From the IMG/VR virus record IMGVR_UViG_3300010373_000002, positions 1-64,000 of that record: a DNA stretch of 64,000 nt; one strand, written 5' to 3'. Shown in pieces: positions 1 through 7,130 of this stretch (the stretch's first letter is position 1; each line of letters begins with the position of its first letter). A program made the translations under genes and the position numbers. Under the pieces are notes generated by a model that saw only the letters and a program-made list of their open reading frames with translations, ran no database searches and had not been told where the DNA came from. The DNA is from a virus.

Positions 1-306
1 AATCGACTAAAGAGGGAAACGACGGTCGGCAGGCCGAGGAGTAAGTTCGCATTCGGCTGATTACCATAGGTTTACAGAAAATCCAATACAGTCCAAAAAA
101 AATAGGTTCTGACGACCGATCAAATTTGTGCATCAGTGCTAAATGGACGTAAACAGTTGACAATGAGTAGTTTAAGTAGAATGAGAGTTGCCGGTATTTG
201 ACGCAATGCTGCATAAGTGCTGCGCAGGGCCTTTTTTCGTGCTTTTCCCTGGGTTTATCGAAGTTTCGATATGTTCCAAAACGGAAAGACGTGAGTTGAA
301 CCAACC
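1..306. other. Gene-free leader before the first gene
   Basis: No convincing ORF is visible. The stretch holds a TTGACA (157-162) followed by TAGAAT (177-182). The 14-bp spacing is too short for a standard sigma-70 promoter, so I rate that as weak. One copy of a 13-bp repeat lies at 213-225, followed by a C/T-rich run that could help termination of an upstream gene. Confidence 0.4.
213..225. repeat. 13-bp direct repeat, left copy
   Basis: ATAAGTGCTGCGC occurs here and again at 918-930, so the two copies bracket the GIY-YIG gene. This could be the footprint of a homing-type insertion or a chance repeat. Confidence 0.5.
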
Positions 307-921
307 ATGACGATACCTCAAGCATCGCTGATCACCCTTGAGGAAGCTGCAAAATATTGCCGTGTCAAAGAGGAACGGCTCTTAGGTTTCACTAAGAGCG
401 GACATGCCCCATATTACATGATCGACGAAGAAGGCCCTTTCTTCAAAAAAACCGAGATACGATCATGGGTAGAAGAGAACCTTATCAGTCGAAACAAAGG
501 CCGGTTTCTTCCGAAAGCGGTAGAGGTTTTCGTTCCCAGGACCAGAAACGCGATCCCTCCCGATTCGATTTCTTCTATAGCGAACCTTCGTCAATTGAAT
601 GTTTCGGACTTCCGGTCTGGAATCTACTTCTTATGCAAAGGGAAAGATGTCGTTTATGTAGGTAAATCGACATGCGTCTCTCAAAGGGTTGCCGGCCATC
701 ACATGAAAAAAGAAAAAGACTTTGATATTAACGCTGTTTCTTTCTTTCCGGTTCCTCCTTGTCTTCTCGACGAAACCGAACGGGAGTTTATTCGTCTGCT
801 TAAACCTCGTTGCAACACGACACATAATCGAGAAAATCTCGATAAGCGACTTGCGATAGCAAGGAAAGCGGACATAGAGAAGTTGAAAGCGGCAGGGAGA
901 AGAAACTTAGGTTTAGAATAA
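307..921 (+). CDS. HTH + GIY-YIG nuclease domain protein
   Basis: The N-terminal part (about residues 8-60) looks like an excisionase/MerR-type helix-turn-helix (LEEAAKYCRV...KKTEIRSWVEE). The C-terminal part carries a GIY-YIG core: GIYFL at about 105-109, VVYVGKS at about 115-121, then Arg127, a His pair at 131-132, a Glu in DETERE at about 156-160 and Asn170. GIY-YIG enzymes are single-domain endonucleases found in homing endonucleases and repair proteins. A DNA-binding domain fused to such a core fits a free-standing homing-like nuclease. A 13-bp direct repeat flanks the gene (213-225 and 918-930; the right copy overlaps the stop), which is compatible with a mobile insertion. The nuclease call is firm at fold level; the biological role is inferred. 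Confidence 0.8.
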   Translation: MTIPQASLITLEEAAKYCRVKEERLLGFTKSGHAPYYMIDEEGPFFKKTEIRSWVEENLISRNKGRFLPKAVEVFVPRTRNAIPPDSISSIANLRQLNVSDFRSGIYFLCKGKDVVYVGKSTCVSQRVAGHHMKKEKDFDINAVSFFPVPPCLLDETEREFIRLLKPRCNTTHNRENLDKRLAIARKADIEKLKAAGRRNLGLE

Positions 922-930
922 GTGCTGCGC
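918..930. repeat. 13-bp direct repeat, right copy
   Basis: Second exact copy of ATAAGTGCTGCGC, overlapping the stop codon of the GIY-YIG gene. See 213-225. Confidence 0.5.
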
Positions 931-990
931 TCGTCCGGGATTAAACGGATTGTTTATCATTGTCGCCGATTTCGTAGGTGTTTTTCTAGG

Positions 991-1008
991 GAAAACTAAT
1001 TCCTTCTG
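991..1008. repeat. 18-bp upstream repeat, copy 1
   Basis: GAAAACTAATTCCTTCTG is found here, 24 bp upstream of the start at 1033, and exactly again at 1926-1943 upstream of the start at 2009. The shared position before two genes suggests a regulatory or mRNA leader element. It does not match a sigma-70 promoter. Confidence 0.5.
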
Positions 1009-1032
1009 TCTGAACCAACGAAAGGTAGAAGC

Positions 1033-1452
1033 ATGAATATCAAACCCGCCTCCGAACTCTACCCGGATTTCCGGGAAGGCTACAGTACCGGAGACTATTA
1101 CCCTATCCTTGAATCGTTCGGCGAGATTCTGGTTCAGAGCGACGACGACGATTACCAAGGCGACTCTCGCGTCTTGTATCGCGACGCCGACCGCTATGGA
1201 ATCTTAATCTTCGGCTGGGGATCGTGCTCCGGTTGCGATGCACTCCAAGCGGCGGATACACTAAAAGAAGTCGATGAACTTATCGCCGGCCTTGCGGACG
1301 GAATCCGGTGGGGCAGTCTCGGGGAAACTATCGACTATATGAAGACTCACGACTGGGGAGGCGATTTCAGTTGCCACTCCGACGAAACCAAAGTGTTCGT
1401 TAGGGATGCGATCGCCGTTCTTGAAGACGAGAAAACGAAACAAGGAGAGTGA
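1033..1452 (+). CDS. Hypothetical acidic phage protein
   Basis: 139 residues, acidic, with an aromatic-rich N-terminus (YPDFREGYSTGDYYPILES), a GWGSCSGCDALQ segment holding a Cys-x2-Cys pair (about residues 62-67) and a Glu/Lys-rich C-terminus. The start is supported by an AAAGGTAG ribosome site. It is followed after 3 bp by the next gene, so the two are probably co-translated. I recognise the general look of a recurrent phage accessory protein but not a function. Confidence 0.75.
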   Translation: MNIKPASELYPDFREGYSTGDYYPILESFGEILVQSDDDDYQGDSRVLYRDADRYGILIFGWGSCSGCDALQAADTLKEVDELIAGLADGIRWGSLGETIDYMKTHDWGGDFSCHSDETKVFVRDAIAVLEDEKTKQGE

Positions 1453-1455
1453 TCC

Positions 1456-1857
1456 ATGTGTCTTTCCGTCGCCGTTCAGAGGCCGAACGACGTGCTCGCT
1501 ACCGGGGAACATCTCGGCTTCGAGTGGGCTGTGGTCCATAACGGCATAGGGAACCGTTGCGGTTATGTCCGCGTTCCCAAGGATCACCCGTGGTACGGCA
1601 TGACGGACTTCGATCTGGGGCACTTGGACATTCATGGCGGAATCACCTTCGCCGAAAAAGACACACCTTGCGGCAAGGGTGACGACGAGGGTTATTGGGT
1701 CGGTTTCGATTGTTGCCACTCCGGCGACCGCCCTGACCATGCACTTTGTCCCCCTTCGTCGTCGTTGGTGCGTCTCGCCTACGGCATGGTCCGATCCCAA
1801 GAGTATGTCGAGTCCGAGTGTCGCCGACTGTGCGAGCAAGCAAGCGACGCGGAATAG
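1456..1857 (+). CDS. Hypothetical phage protein, HGG-ITFA / GFDCCHSGD family
   Basis: 133 residues. The signature strings HLDIHGGITFAEKD and VGFDCCHSGDRPDH match a family of short phage proteins I recognise by pattern; no biochemical role is known to me. The His/Cys-rich core (HGG, CCH, GD) could bind metal, which is inference. The gene lies 3 bp after the preceding one, with a ribosome site (CAAGGAGAGTG) in the tail of that gene. Confidence 0.75.
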   Translation: MCLSVAVQRPNDVLATGEHLGFEWAVVHNGIGNRCGYVRVPKDHPWYGMTDFDLGHLDIHGGITFAEKDTPCGKGDDEGYWVGFDCCHSGDRPDHALCPPSSSLVRLAYGMVRSQEYVESECRRLCEQASDAE

Positions 1858-1925
1858 TGCGGTCCATAGTGCGGAATCACCGGCCATTCGATCCGCCTGC
1901 CTTCCGCCGGAAAATTGAGCAAATC

Positions 1926-1943
1926 GAAAACTAATTCCTTCTG
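1926..1943. repeat. 18-bp upstream repeat, copy 2
   Basis: Exact second copy of GAAAACTAATTCCTTCTG, upstream of the zinc-knuckle gene at 2009. Confidence 0.5.
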
Positions 1944-1961
1944 AGATTGGACCGAAACGAG

Positions 1962-2018
1962 ATGAGCGAACAGACGGCCAACCACCGCGAGGCGGGAGAT
2001 GAGGGGAAATGGAACTGA
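1962..2018 (+). CDS. Possible 18-residue leader peptide
   Basis: ATG-initiated 18-codon ORF (MSEQTANHREAGDEGKWN) that overlaps the start of the next gene by 10 bp. It has only a weak ribosome site. It could be a translational-coupling leader or chance. Confidence 0.2.
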   Translation: MSEQTANHREAGDEGKWN

Positions 2019-2404
2019 TTCTTAGATGCGACGTTTGCGACGGTTTCGGCGAGTTGAAGCATCTTCGCGGAGGCGGACACGCATATTCTGAGCGATGCAT
2101 GAACTGCTACGGCAAGGGCCACATCCCCAACCCCGCCGTGCTCGCCCGTCTCGCCGCCCTGACGGCCGAAGTCGAGCGGTTGCGAGCGGCGCTGGTAGAC
2201 GAGAGGGTGCGGTGCGCCAAACTGGTCGTGATCAAAGATAGAGAACCGTACTATCTCCGCGAAAGTTTCTCCGACGTTGAGGACGCGATCCTCGACGGCA
2301 CGATTCCCGGAGAAATGCCGCCCGGCTACTGGGATGGCGAAATGAGAGCCGAGCATTCCTTGGCCTCGATCCTTGGACTTGAAAAGGACAATAATGATGA
2401 GTGA
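2009..2404 (+). CDS. Zinc-knuckle (DnaJ-like CxxCxG) small protein
   Basis: 131 residues. Two cysteine pairs in DnaJ-like contexts, CDVCDGFGE (about residues 7-15) and CMNCYGKGH (about 31-39), form a probable zinc-binding knuckle. A heptad-like helix follows (LARLAALTAEVERLRAALVD). The C-terminal half is acidic. Such zinc/coiled-coil proteins are common phage accessory proteins without assigned function. The stop overlaps the next start (ATGATGAGTGA), implying coupling. Confidence 0.7.
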   Translation: MELILRCDVCDGFGELKHLRGGGHAYSERCMNCYGKGHIPNPAVLARLAALTAEVERLRAALVDERVRCAKLVVIKDREPYYLRESFSDVEDAILDGTIPGEMPPGYWDGEMRAEHSLASILGLEKDNNDE

Positions 2405-2732
2405 GAAACTTAAAATGTTGGCCGGGCCGGGAATTATGAAGTTTTTCCGTTGCCCGCTGGGATGTAACTACGGCGTTGTTGTTCAGCCGCACGGTCGCGA
2501 AGGGCTGGACATGCTCTACATTTATTGCTCCCGTTGCTTCCATCAAGCGCATCCCATCGCCGAGATCGAGGCTAAACTGCAAGAACCGCCGCCGAACATG
2601 CTGCAACGATCAGAGAGGATGTCTGTGGACGAGAGAGAGCGAATCAAGGCCCGAAACGACGCGATTAAGCCGGGAGCTTGGCGAGAGGCGTTATCAGAGG
2701 AATCCAAGGAGAATGGTTATGTCAAAACTTGA
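2394..2732 (+). CDS. Hypothetical zinc-ribbon-like protein
   Basis: 112 residues from the ATG at 2394 (2397 is an equally possible start), with AAGGAC just upstream and an overlap with the previous gene. It contains CPLGC (about residues 24-28) and CSRC (about 47-50), a four-cysteine arrangement typical of a small zinc ribbon. The C-terminus is charged. No function is recognised. Confidence 0.65.
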   Translation: MMSEKLKMLAGPGIMKFFRCPLGCNYGVVVQPHGREGLDMLYIYCSRCFHQAHPIAEIEAKLQEPPPNMLQRSERMSVDERERIKARNDAIKPGAWREALSEESKENGYVKT

Positions 2733-3165
2733 GCGGCCGAAGTGCCAGACGTGTCCGGTTTGGACCAACGAAGAATATGACCGCGAATTTCAGGAATGGG
2801 AAAACATCAAAGGCCAGAGCCATCTTCAGCCGGATAGTCCTGAGAAGCACAGTAAAGACTTTTGCGGTCATCATCCCGACTTCCCGGCCTACCTCGCGAG
2901 TCTTCACGCCGAACAAGCCCCGCCGAGTCCCGCGTCGGAAGTGAAACCGGAGCATCGACCGGGCGATTACCAACCAGACTTTTACCCGGATGGTTCGATG
3001 GTGGAACACGGAAATAGAGAAACCTGGATCGCTTTAGATAAAGACGGTTTCGATATCCTTGACAAACATGGAGTGATTGCTCGTTTCCCGACTCAAGAAG
3101 CCGCCCGCGCCGCCCTCTACGCCATCGGCCAAGGCCCCGCATCGTTGCCAAAAATCGACAAATAA
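2719..3165 (+). CDS. Hypothetical protein, Cys-rich N-terminus
   Basis: 148 residues from the ATG at 2719, chosen because AAGGAG sits 7 bp upstream; an ATG at 2713 is too close to it. It overlaps the previous gene by 14 bp. The N-terminus has CQTCPVW, with FCGHHPDF further on, so a metal site is possible. The C-terminal half (GNRETWIALDKDGFDILD...FPTQEAARAAL) looks like a small alpha/beta domain. No family is recognised. Confidence 0.65.
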   Translation: MSKLERPKCQTCPVWTNEEYDREFQEWENIKGQSHLQPDSPEKHSKDFCGHHPDFPAYLASLHAEQAPPSPASEVKPEHRPGDYQPDFYPDGSMVEHGNRETWIALDKDGFDILDKHGVIARFPTQEAARAALYAIGQGPASLPKIDK

Positions 3166-3242
3166 CTAGACTTCCTTTCCTCTCGGCAATATAATCAATT
3201 CACCCCCCTCTACATGCTCGCCCTCAACCCATAAGGGCCAAA

Positions 3243-3425
3243 ATGGACGCATTCGACGGTGCGGACTGGTGGACTACCGTCCGCATGGTTCTGTTATTCT
3301 GCCCCGGCCTAGCGATCCTGGCGGTCATGTTCTTAATCGCTCTTGGATGCGCTGCGGCTGTTGCCGTCCGGTTCTCCCTGAGGCTTCTCTCGGCCAAGAG
3401 GCCCAAGAAGCGATCTATCAAGTAA
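3243..3425 (+). CDS. Small single-span membrane protein
   Basis: 60 residues with a hydrophobic stretch at about residues 14-47 (VRMVLLFCPGLAILAVMFLI and following) and a basic tail (AKRPKKRSIK), predicting a membrane protein with a cytoplasmic C-terminus. Function unknown. Confidence 0.55.
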   Translation: MDAFDGADWWTTVRMVLLFCPGLAILAVMFLIALGCAAAVAVRFSLRLLSAKRPKKRSIK

Positions 3426-3441
3426 TTTCCAAGTCCAGGTC

Positions 3442-3469
3442 TTGACAAGTGGCTTTTGTCTGGTAGAAT
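3442..3469 (+). promoter_or_regulatory. Sigma-70-like promoter
   Basis: TTGACA at 3442-3447 and TAGAAT at 3464-3469, with 16-bp spacing, upstream of the gene at 3501. It would drive the 3.5-7.5 kb gene string. Confidence 0.65.
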
Positions 3470-3500
3470 GTAGACAGTGGATAGCGACTAAGGAGCACCA

Positions 3501-3791
3501 ATGAAGCGAGATGACCCGTTTTTCGTCATTGAACCCTTGGAAGCCTTGGTGATGCGTGCCTTCCGAGATAACAAGACGCTCAACGCGGAGAAGCTGCTTG
3601 TTGTTCTCTGTGGTCATCGTTTAATCGGCAAGGCGGTCGGCAAGGCTCTACTGAAGACATCCAAGTGGATTCTCGCGAGAATGTGCCAAGAAGGAAAGAT
3701 CGACGAGGTTGACGGCAATCCGGGGAACTACTGCCTTGGATTTCAAGAGGTCGCGATCCTCTATAACGATCCTAGACTGAAAGGGGTTTGA
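3501..3791 (+). CDS. Hypothetical small protein, possibly winged-helix-like
   Basis: 96 residues with ribosome site AAGGAG. The pattern LLVVLCGHRLIGKAVGKALLKTSKWIL...KIDEVDG...YCLGF loosely resembles a winged-helix (helix pair, then strands), which would make it a DNA-binding regulator. This is inference only. It is the first gene after the promoter at 3442-3469. Confidence 0.6.
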   Translation: MKRDDPFFVIEPLEALVMRAFRDNKTLNAEKLLVVLCGHRLIGKAVGKALLKTSKWILARMCQEGKIDEVDGNPGNYCLGFQEVAILYNDPRLKGV

Positions 3792-3792
3792 G

Positions 3793-4122
3793 ATGAAGTT
3801 CGAAGACTTCAAAATCGGCAAGACGCGGTTCAATTACAAAAACGGGCATACTGAATACATCTGCCACGCTATCGGCGACAGAATCATTGTCGGGTCTGAA
3901 AAGGGCGAAGACGTTCTTTGTGTATCGTTCAACGAAAAAGACTTTGATCATTGCAAGGAATGTGGATACTGGAAAGAAGCCGAGGGGAACACTCCGGTCC
4001 CTATCTCTTATTTCCGCAACCTGTTGGCGATCGAGAAATGCGCTAAAGAGTTCGCCGCCGAGATCAATCGGATCGAAACGAGAGAATTGAGAGAAATAAT
4101 CGAACAGTCGGCATCATGTTGA
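3793..4122 (+). CDS. Hypothetical protein, MKFEDF paralog 1
   Basis: 109 residues, starting MKFEDFKIGKTRF. The first ~60 residues are clearly paralogous to the next gene (shared MKFEDF..GKTRF, then EY.CHAIGD and VSFN..DF). The C-terminus is a charged helix. The two genes form a tandem duplication. No function is recognised. Confidence 0.7.
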   Translation: MKFEDFKIGKTRFNYKNGHTEYICHAIGDRIIVGSEKGEDVLCVSFNEKDFDHCKECGYWKEAEGNTPVPISYFRNLLAIEKCAKEFAAEINRIETRELREIIEQSASC

Positions 4123-4132
4123 GGAGAAACAA

Positions 4133-4483
4133 GTGAAATTCGAAGACTTCGTACTCGGCAAGACTCGGTTCCGCTGGCTTGATGACCTCGAAGAATACCT
4201 CTGCCACGCGATCGGCGATAAAGTGGTCGTTGGCTTAGAGATGGACGGAGACCCCGAAGAGGTTATCGTGGTTTCGTTTAATGAAGACGACTTTGGTAAC
4301 TGTGAAGAAGTTTCCTCTTCCGATAAATCCGGTGACGGTTTAGCGAAAATGACATATGCCCGCCGCGACGAACTAGTTTGCGCCGAGATTCGAGATCGAG
4401 AACTTGCCGAAGCCGTCCTCGATCTGCTCGGAGACAGCCGCGTCCAGAACATCCGGTCAAGGGCCGAGGAAATCGTCGAGTGA
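4133..4483 (+). CDS. Hypothetical protein, MKFEDF paralog 2
   Basis: 116 residues from a GTG start with GAGGAG nearby. Its N-terminal ~60 residues mirror the gene at 3793 (MKFEDFVLGKTRF, EEYLCHAIGD, VVSFNEDDF). The C-terminal helical region has diverged. The stop overlaps the next start as GTGA, so translation is coupled. Confidence 0.7.
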   Translation: MKFEDFVLGKTRFRWLDDLEEYLCHAIGDKVVVGLEMDGDPEEVIVVSFNEDDFGNCEEVSSSDKSGDGLAKMTYARRDELVCAEIRDRELAEAVLDLLGDSRVQNIRSRAEEIVE

Positions 4484-4761
4484 TCCACGAAGATTTGATT
4501 TGGATCGACACGCCAGACGAGGACGGCAACTCGTTCATTGAAGCCGTGTCCTTCCATGTGAACAGCAAGACGAAAGAGTCGTTTCGTTGGCGGGTGACTC
4601 CGGTGATAATCGAGAACAAGGTCCGCTGGTCCGTGGACGAGTCGGACTTGATCACGGCCAACAACCAAGAGCCGCCCTTCCGTCGCGAGGAAGCCGCCAA
4701 GGATTTCTGTCAGAGACGTGAGAATGAACTGATTGAGAAACTTCAGAGAGGTGAGACATGA
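4480..4761 (+). CDS. Single-copy W-WRV-CQxxE domain protein
   Basis: 93 residues from the GTG at 4480, chosen for its GTGA overlap with the previous stop and GAGGA at 9-bp spacing. The whole protein is one copy of a domain repeated in this window: W at the start (LIWIDTPDEDGNSF), EA-S, a central FRWRV, a NKVRW motif, and a closing AAKDFCQRRENEL. Related copies occur at 5403-5999, 6041-6604, 6597-7130 and 17211-18275. The function is unknown; a small beta-rich binding domain is my guess. It is coupled to the next gene by an ATGA overlap. Confidence 0.7.
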   Translation: MIHEDLIWIDTPDEDGNSFIEAVSFHVNSKTKESFRWRVTPVIIENKVRWSVDESDLITANNQEPPFRREEAAKDFCQRRENELIEKLQRGET

Positions 4762-5393
4762 AGACGATCGACGTGAAAGTGACTATGTTTGAGGCAGGCG
4801 ACTGGGTGCGGTTCAAGGCGAACACGCTCAGGAAAGGTTCCTACGAAGTCAAGACGATCGACCCTGCCGCTTCCGATCGAGAGCATCACCAATACTTGTG
4901 GCTCGACGGCGGAAAAAATGGCGGACCATTCTTGGCTAGATCGGATGAAGTGGAATTGTCTCGTCCTCCTGAGCCAAACAAAGAATCAATCAAAGATGTA
5001 GTCAAAGTCGGCGATCTTCTTTATGCCGGCGGCCAAACCTTTTTTGCCGTCCCCGCCGATGCCGCTCTCGGGAATCCCAAGAAGCTTTCCGAGGTTCGCC
5101 GGCTACTCAACGCCTTGATGACGGCGGAGTGGTACAAAATCGTCCCGTTACACGGCTTCAAAGCCACCAAAGAAGATGTCGCGAACTTCAAAGTCGGCCA
5201 ATTCGAACGTGGCTATTTCTTTGAAGGGAACTCTCCGCACAATGCCATACAAAACTGTCTCTTAAAGGGTACTTGCGACATCACAGAGTTCGTCTCTGTC
5301 TACAAGAGAGTCGATTCCGCAGATGACTCTTGGATAGATTTTGTCGGCGTCTTCCGGGTTGCCGTGTCGATTGTCGCCGATCGTTTATTTTAA
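4758..5393 (+). CDS. Hypothetical protein, SH3-like N-terminus
   Basis: 211 residues. The N-terminal segment (AGDWVRFKAN...YEVKTI...QYLWLDG) reads like a small SH3-like barrel. The middle has VKVGDLLYAGGQTFFAVPAD. The C-terminal part (FKVGQFERGYFFEGNSPHNAIQNCL) is unassigned. ATGA overlap with the previous gene. No catalytic motif is visible. Confidence 0.65.
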   Translation: MKTIDVKVTMFEAGDWVRFKANTLRKGSYEVKTIDPAASDREHHQYLWLDGGKNGGPFLARSDEVELSRPPEPNKESIKDVVKVGDLLYAGGQTFFAVPADAALGNPKKLSEVRRLLNALMTAEWYKIVPLHGFKATKEDVANFKVGQFERGYFFEGNSPHNAIQNCLLKGTCDITEFVSVYKRVDSADDSWIDFVGVFRVAVSIVADRLF

Positions 5394-5402
5394 GGACTCA
5401 CC

Positions 5403-5999
5403 ATGAAGCCCGTCAGCAAAATCGCTCGCGAACCCGTCGAGCAAACCCATATCGAGAAGGCGATCGGCCTACTCCGCCTTAATATCGTCAAGGCTATCGA
5501 GAAGCACGGCAACGACTCGTACTATAACCGCCACGAGATCATCGGCTCTCTCAAGGAAGAGTTCGATGAGGTCTGCCACGCCAAGAAGCCGAAGACGGAA
5601 GAGAAGACAATCCTCTTCGTCCGCGAGTTGCTGGACGTGGCTACGGTGGCTCTATGGGCCGTCGCCGGCATCGTCGATGACGCGGACTCGGCAAGTAAAG
5701 TCATCGGCGAACCGGAAGAAGAAAAAGGTTTTCGGCAGTTGGATTGGATCGACGAACTCGACGAGATTAACAACAATTCGTCTTACTGGGCGGCGTCATC
5801 CAAGAAGGGAACCGACGGCAGTCTCCTGTATTGGGACGTCTCGCCGCAAGGCATCGGCAATAAGTTGTTCTGGACGTTCGTAGATTCCAGTCCGGAACTC
5901 ACTAAAGGGTACGCTCGCGTTGACTGGGAAACCCCCGAGGCGTCCAAGCATTTTTGCCAATCATTAGAGAACGACATTCTCAGAAGTTCGAGTCATTAG
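5403..5999 (+). CDS. MazG-like helical domain fused to a W-WRV-type domain
   Basis: 198 residues. Residues ~16-100 resemble the all-alpha MazG/NTP-pyrophosphohydrolase fold found in phages: NRHEIIGSLKEEFDEV supplies acidic metal-binding positions (EExxE-like) and a second helix RELLDVATVALWAVAGI follows. Residues ~115-198 are a copy of the domain repeated in this window (LDWIDELDE...LYWDVSPQGIGNKLFW...ASKHFCQSLEND). MazG-type enzymes hydrolyse nucleoside triphosphates to monophosphates. The active site here is reduced, so the activity is uncertain. The fusion links the repeated domain to nucleotide metabolism, which is inference. Confidence 0.6.
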   Translation: MKPVSKIAREPVEQTHIEKAIGLLRLNIVKAIEKHGNDSYYNRHEIIGSLKEEFDEVCHAKKPKTEEKTILFVRELLDVATVALWAVAGIVDDADSASKVIGEPEEEKGFRQLDWIDELDEINNNSSYWAASSKKGTDGSLLYWDVSPQGIGNKLFWTFVDSSPELTKGYARVDWETPEASKHFCQSLENDILRSSSH

Positions 6000-6040
6000 A
6001 AAGAACTGGCGACACAAGAGTACGAATCGAAAGGTAGAAT

Positions 6041-6604
6041 ATGAGCGAGCATCGACTTGAGTGGAAAGAGTGCCTTGATGGCGACGACAACTCTTATTTC
6101 GAGGCTCCATCGTCGCTCAGTTTCGAAGGGCGTAGGCTTTTCTGGCGGGTCGATCAGCAATTGATCGGGAACAAGATCGTCTGGTTTCTTGACGATTCCG
6201 AAGAATACCTCGGCGACCTAGGCGAAGACAATCCTCACGATTCCGAGGAATCCGCGAAAGCGGCTTGCCAGGCCCACGAGGATCAATTCGCCGTCGATAA
6301 TCTGACGGAGGTTCCGACTCAAAGACGGATCGTCGGCGAACCCGGCCCGCTGGTATGGGAATCAAAGGCGACCGGCTTCGGGGTTACAGTCTACCGCGCC
6401 GATTCTCGCGTGGAAATCGTTGGTCTCGGTTGTTCTCATGGATACCTCCTTGTTCCTCTTATGAAAAACAAAAAGGTAGTTTGGTTGCTGGCCGGCGAAG
6501 ACGAGGAGTTCGGAGCAGTAGACGAAGCTGTATCGTTCTGTCAAGCCAAAGAAGACGCTTTAGTCGCAAGCGTGAAAGCGGAGGAGGCGAATACCAATGA
6601 GTGA
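6041..6604 (+). CDS. Two-copy W-WRV-CQxxE domain protein
   Basis: 187 residues made of two tandem copies of the repeated domain. Copy 1 (about 5-85): LEWKECLDGDDNSYFEA, LFWRVDQQLIGNKIVWF, then AKAACQAHED. Copy 2 (about 105-178) is more diverged: LVWESKATGFG, LLVPLMKNKKVVWLL, VSFCQAKEDAL. The tail is Glu-rich. The ribosome site is AAAGGTAG. The stop overlaps the next gene by 8 bp. Function unknown; see the finding on the domain family. Confidence 0.7.
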   Translation: MSEHRLEWKECLDGDDNSYFEAPSSLSFEGRRLFWRVDQQLIGNKIVWFLDDSEEYLGDLGEDNPHDSEESAKAACQAHEDQFAVDNLTEVPTQRRIVGEPGPLVWESKATGFGVTVYRADSRVEIVGLGCSHGYLLVPLMKNKKVVWLLAGEDEEFGAVDEAVSFCQAKEDALVASVKAEEANTNE

Positions 6605-7130
6605 GCAACTTCAGTGGGAAGAAGATTTAGACTATAGGAAGAACTCCAAGCACGAAGCCGATTCGTGCGTTCTAGATCAAGGGAAGCCGCTTCGGTGGCG
6701 CGTTACGCAGAGCCACACCTACAACAAGATTTCTTGGTATATCGAGGATTCCGACGAAGAACTTGGACCGTCCCACTTTAACGAGGAATTCGATTCCGCC
6801 GATACCGCCAAATCTAAATGTCAACGCTTGGAAGATGGGATTATCCACCTAAGAACAGCGTGGAAAGAGAAGGTAGCCAAAGGGAGTCTCTACTGGAAGT
6901 CGTCGAAGGGTTTATACGGGAATACTCAGTATGAGGCCGAGTCTTCAATACCCGACAGAGATGGGTGTCGGATCGGTTGGCGTGTCCATCAGTGGCTCAG
7001 TAAAGACAAGGTTGCCTGGAGGGTGGGTTGCTTGAACCAAGAGTATCCCACCCATGAGGCCGCGATGGCTTTCTGTCAAGCCGACGAAGACAAAATCGTC
7101 GCCGCAGCGAAAGCGATGGAGGAGAAATGA
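6597..7130 (+). CDS. Two-copy W-WRV-CQxxE domain protein
   Basis: 177 residues, again two copies. Copy 1: LQWEEDLDYRKNSKHEA, LRWRVTQSHTYNKISWYI, AKSKCQRLED. Copy 2: LYWKSSKGLYGNTQYEA, IGWRVHQWLSKDKVAWRV, AMAFCQADED. Each copy ends in the CQxxED signature. It overlaps the previous gene by 8 bp and the next by ATGA, so it is in a coupled cluster with the release-factor-like gene. Confidence 0.7.
   Translation: MSEQLQWEEDLDYRKNSKHEADSCVLDQGKPLRWRVTQSHTYNKISWYIEDSDEELGPSHFNEEFDSADTAKSKCQRLEDGIIHLRTAWKEKVAKGSLYWKSSKGLYGNTQYEAESSIPDRDGCRIGWRVHQWLSKDKVAWRVGCLNQEYPTHEAAMAFCQADEDKIVAAAKAMEEK

Noticed and set aside
157-182. TTGACA/TAGAAT as a promoter
   Set aside because: A 14-bp spacing is too short for a standard sigma-70 promoter.
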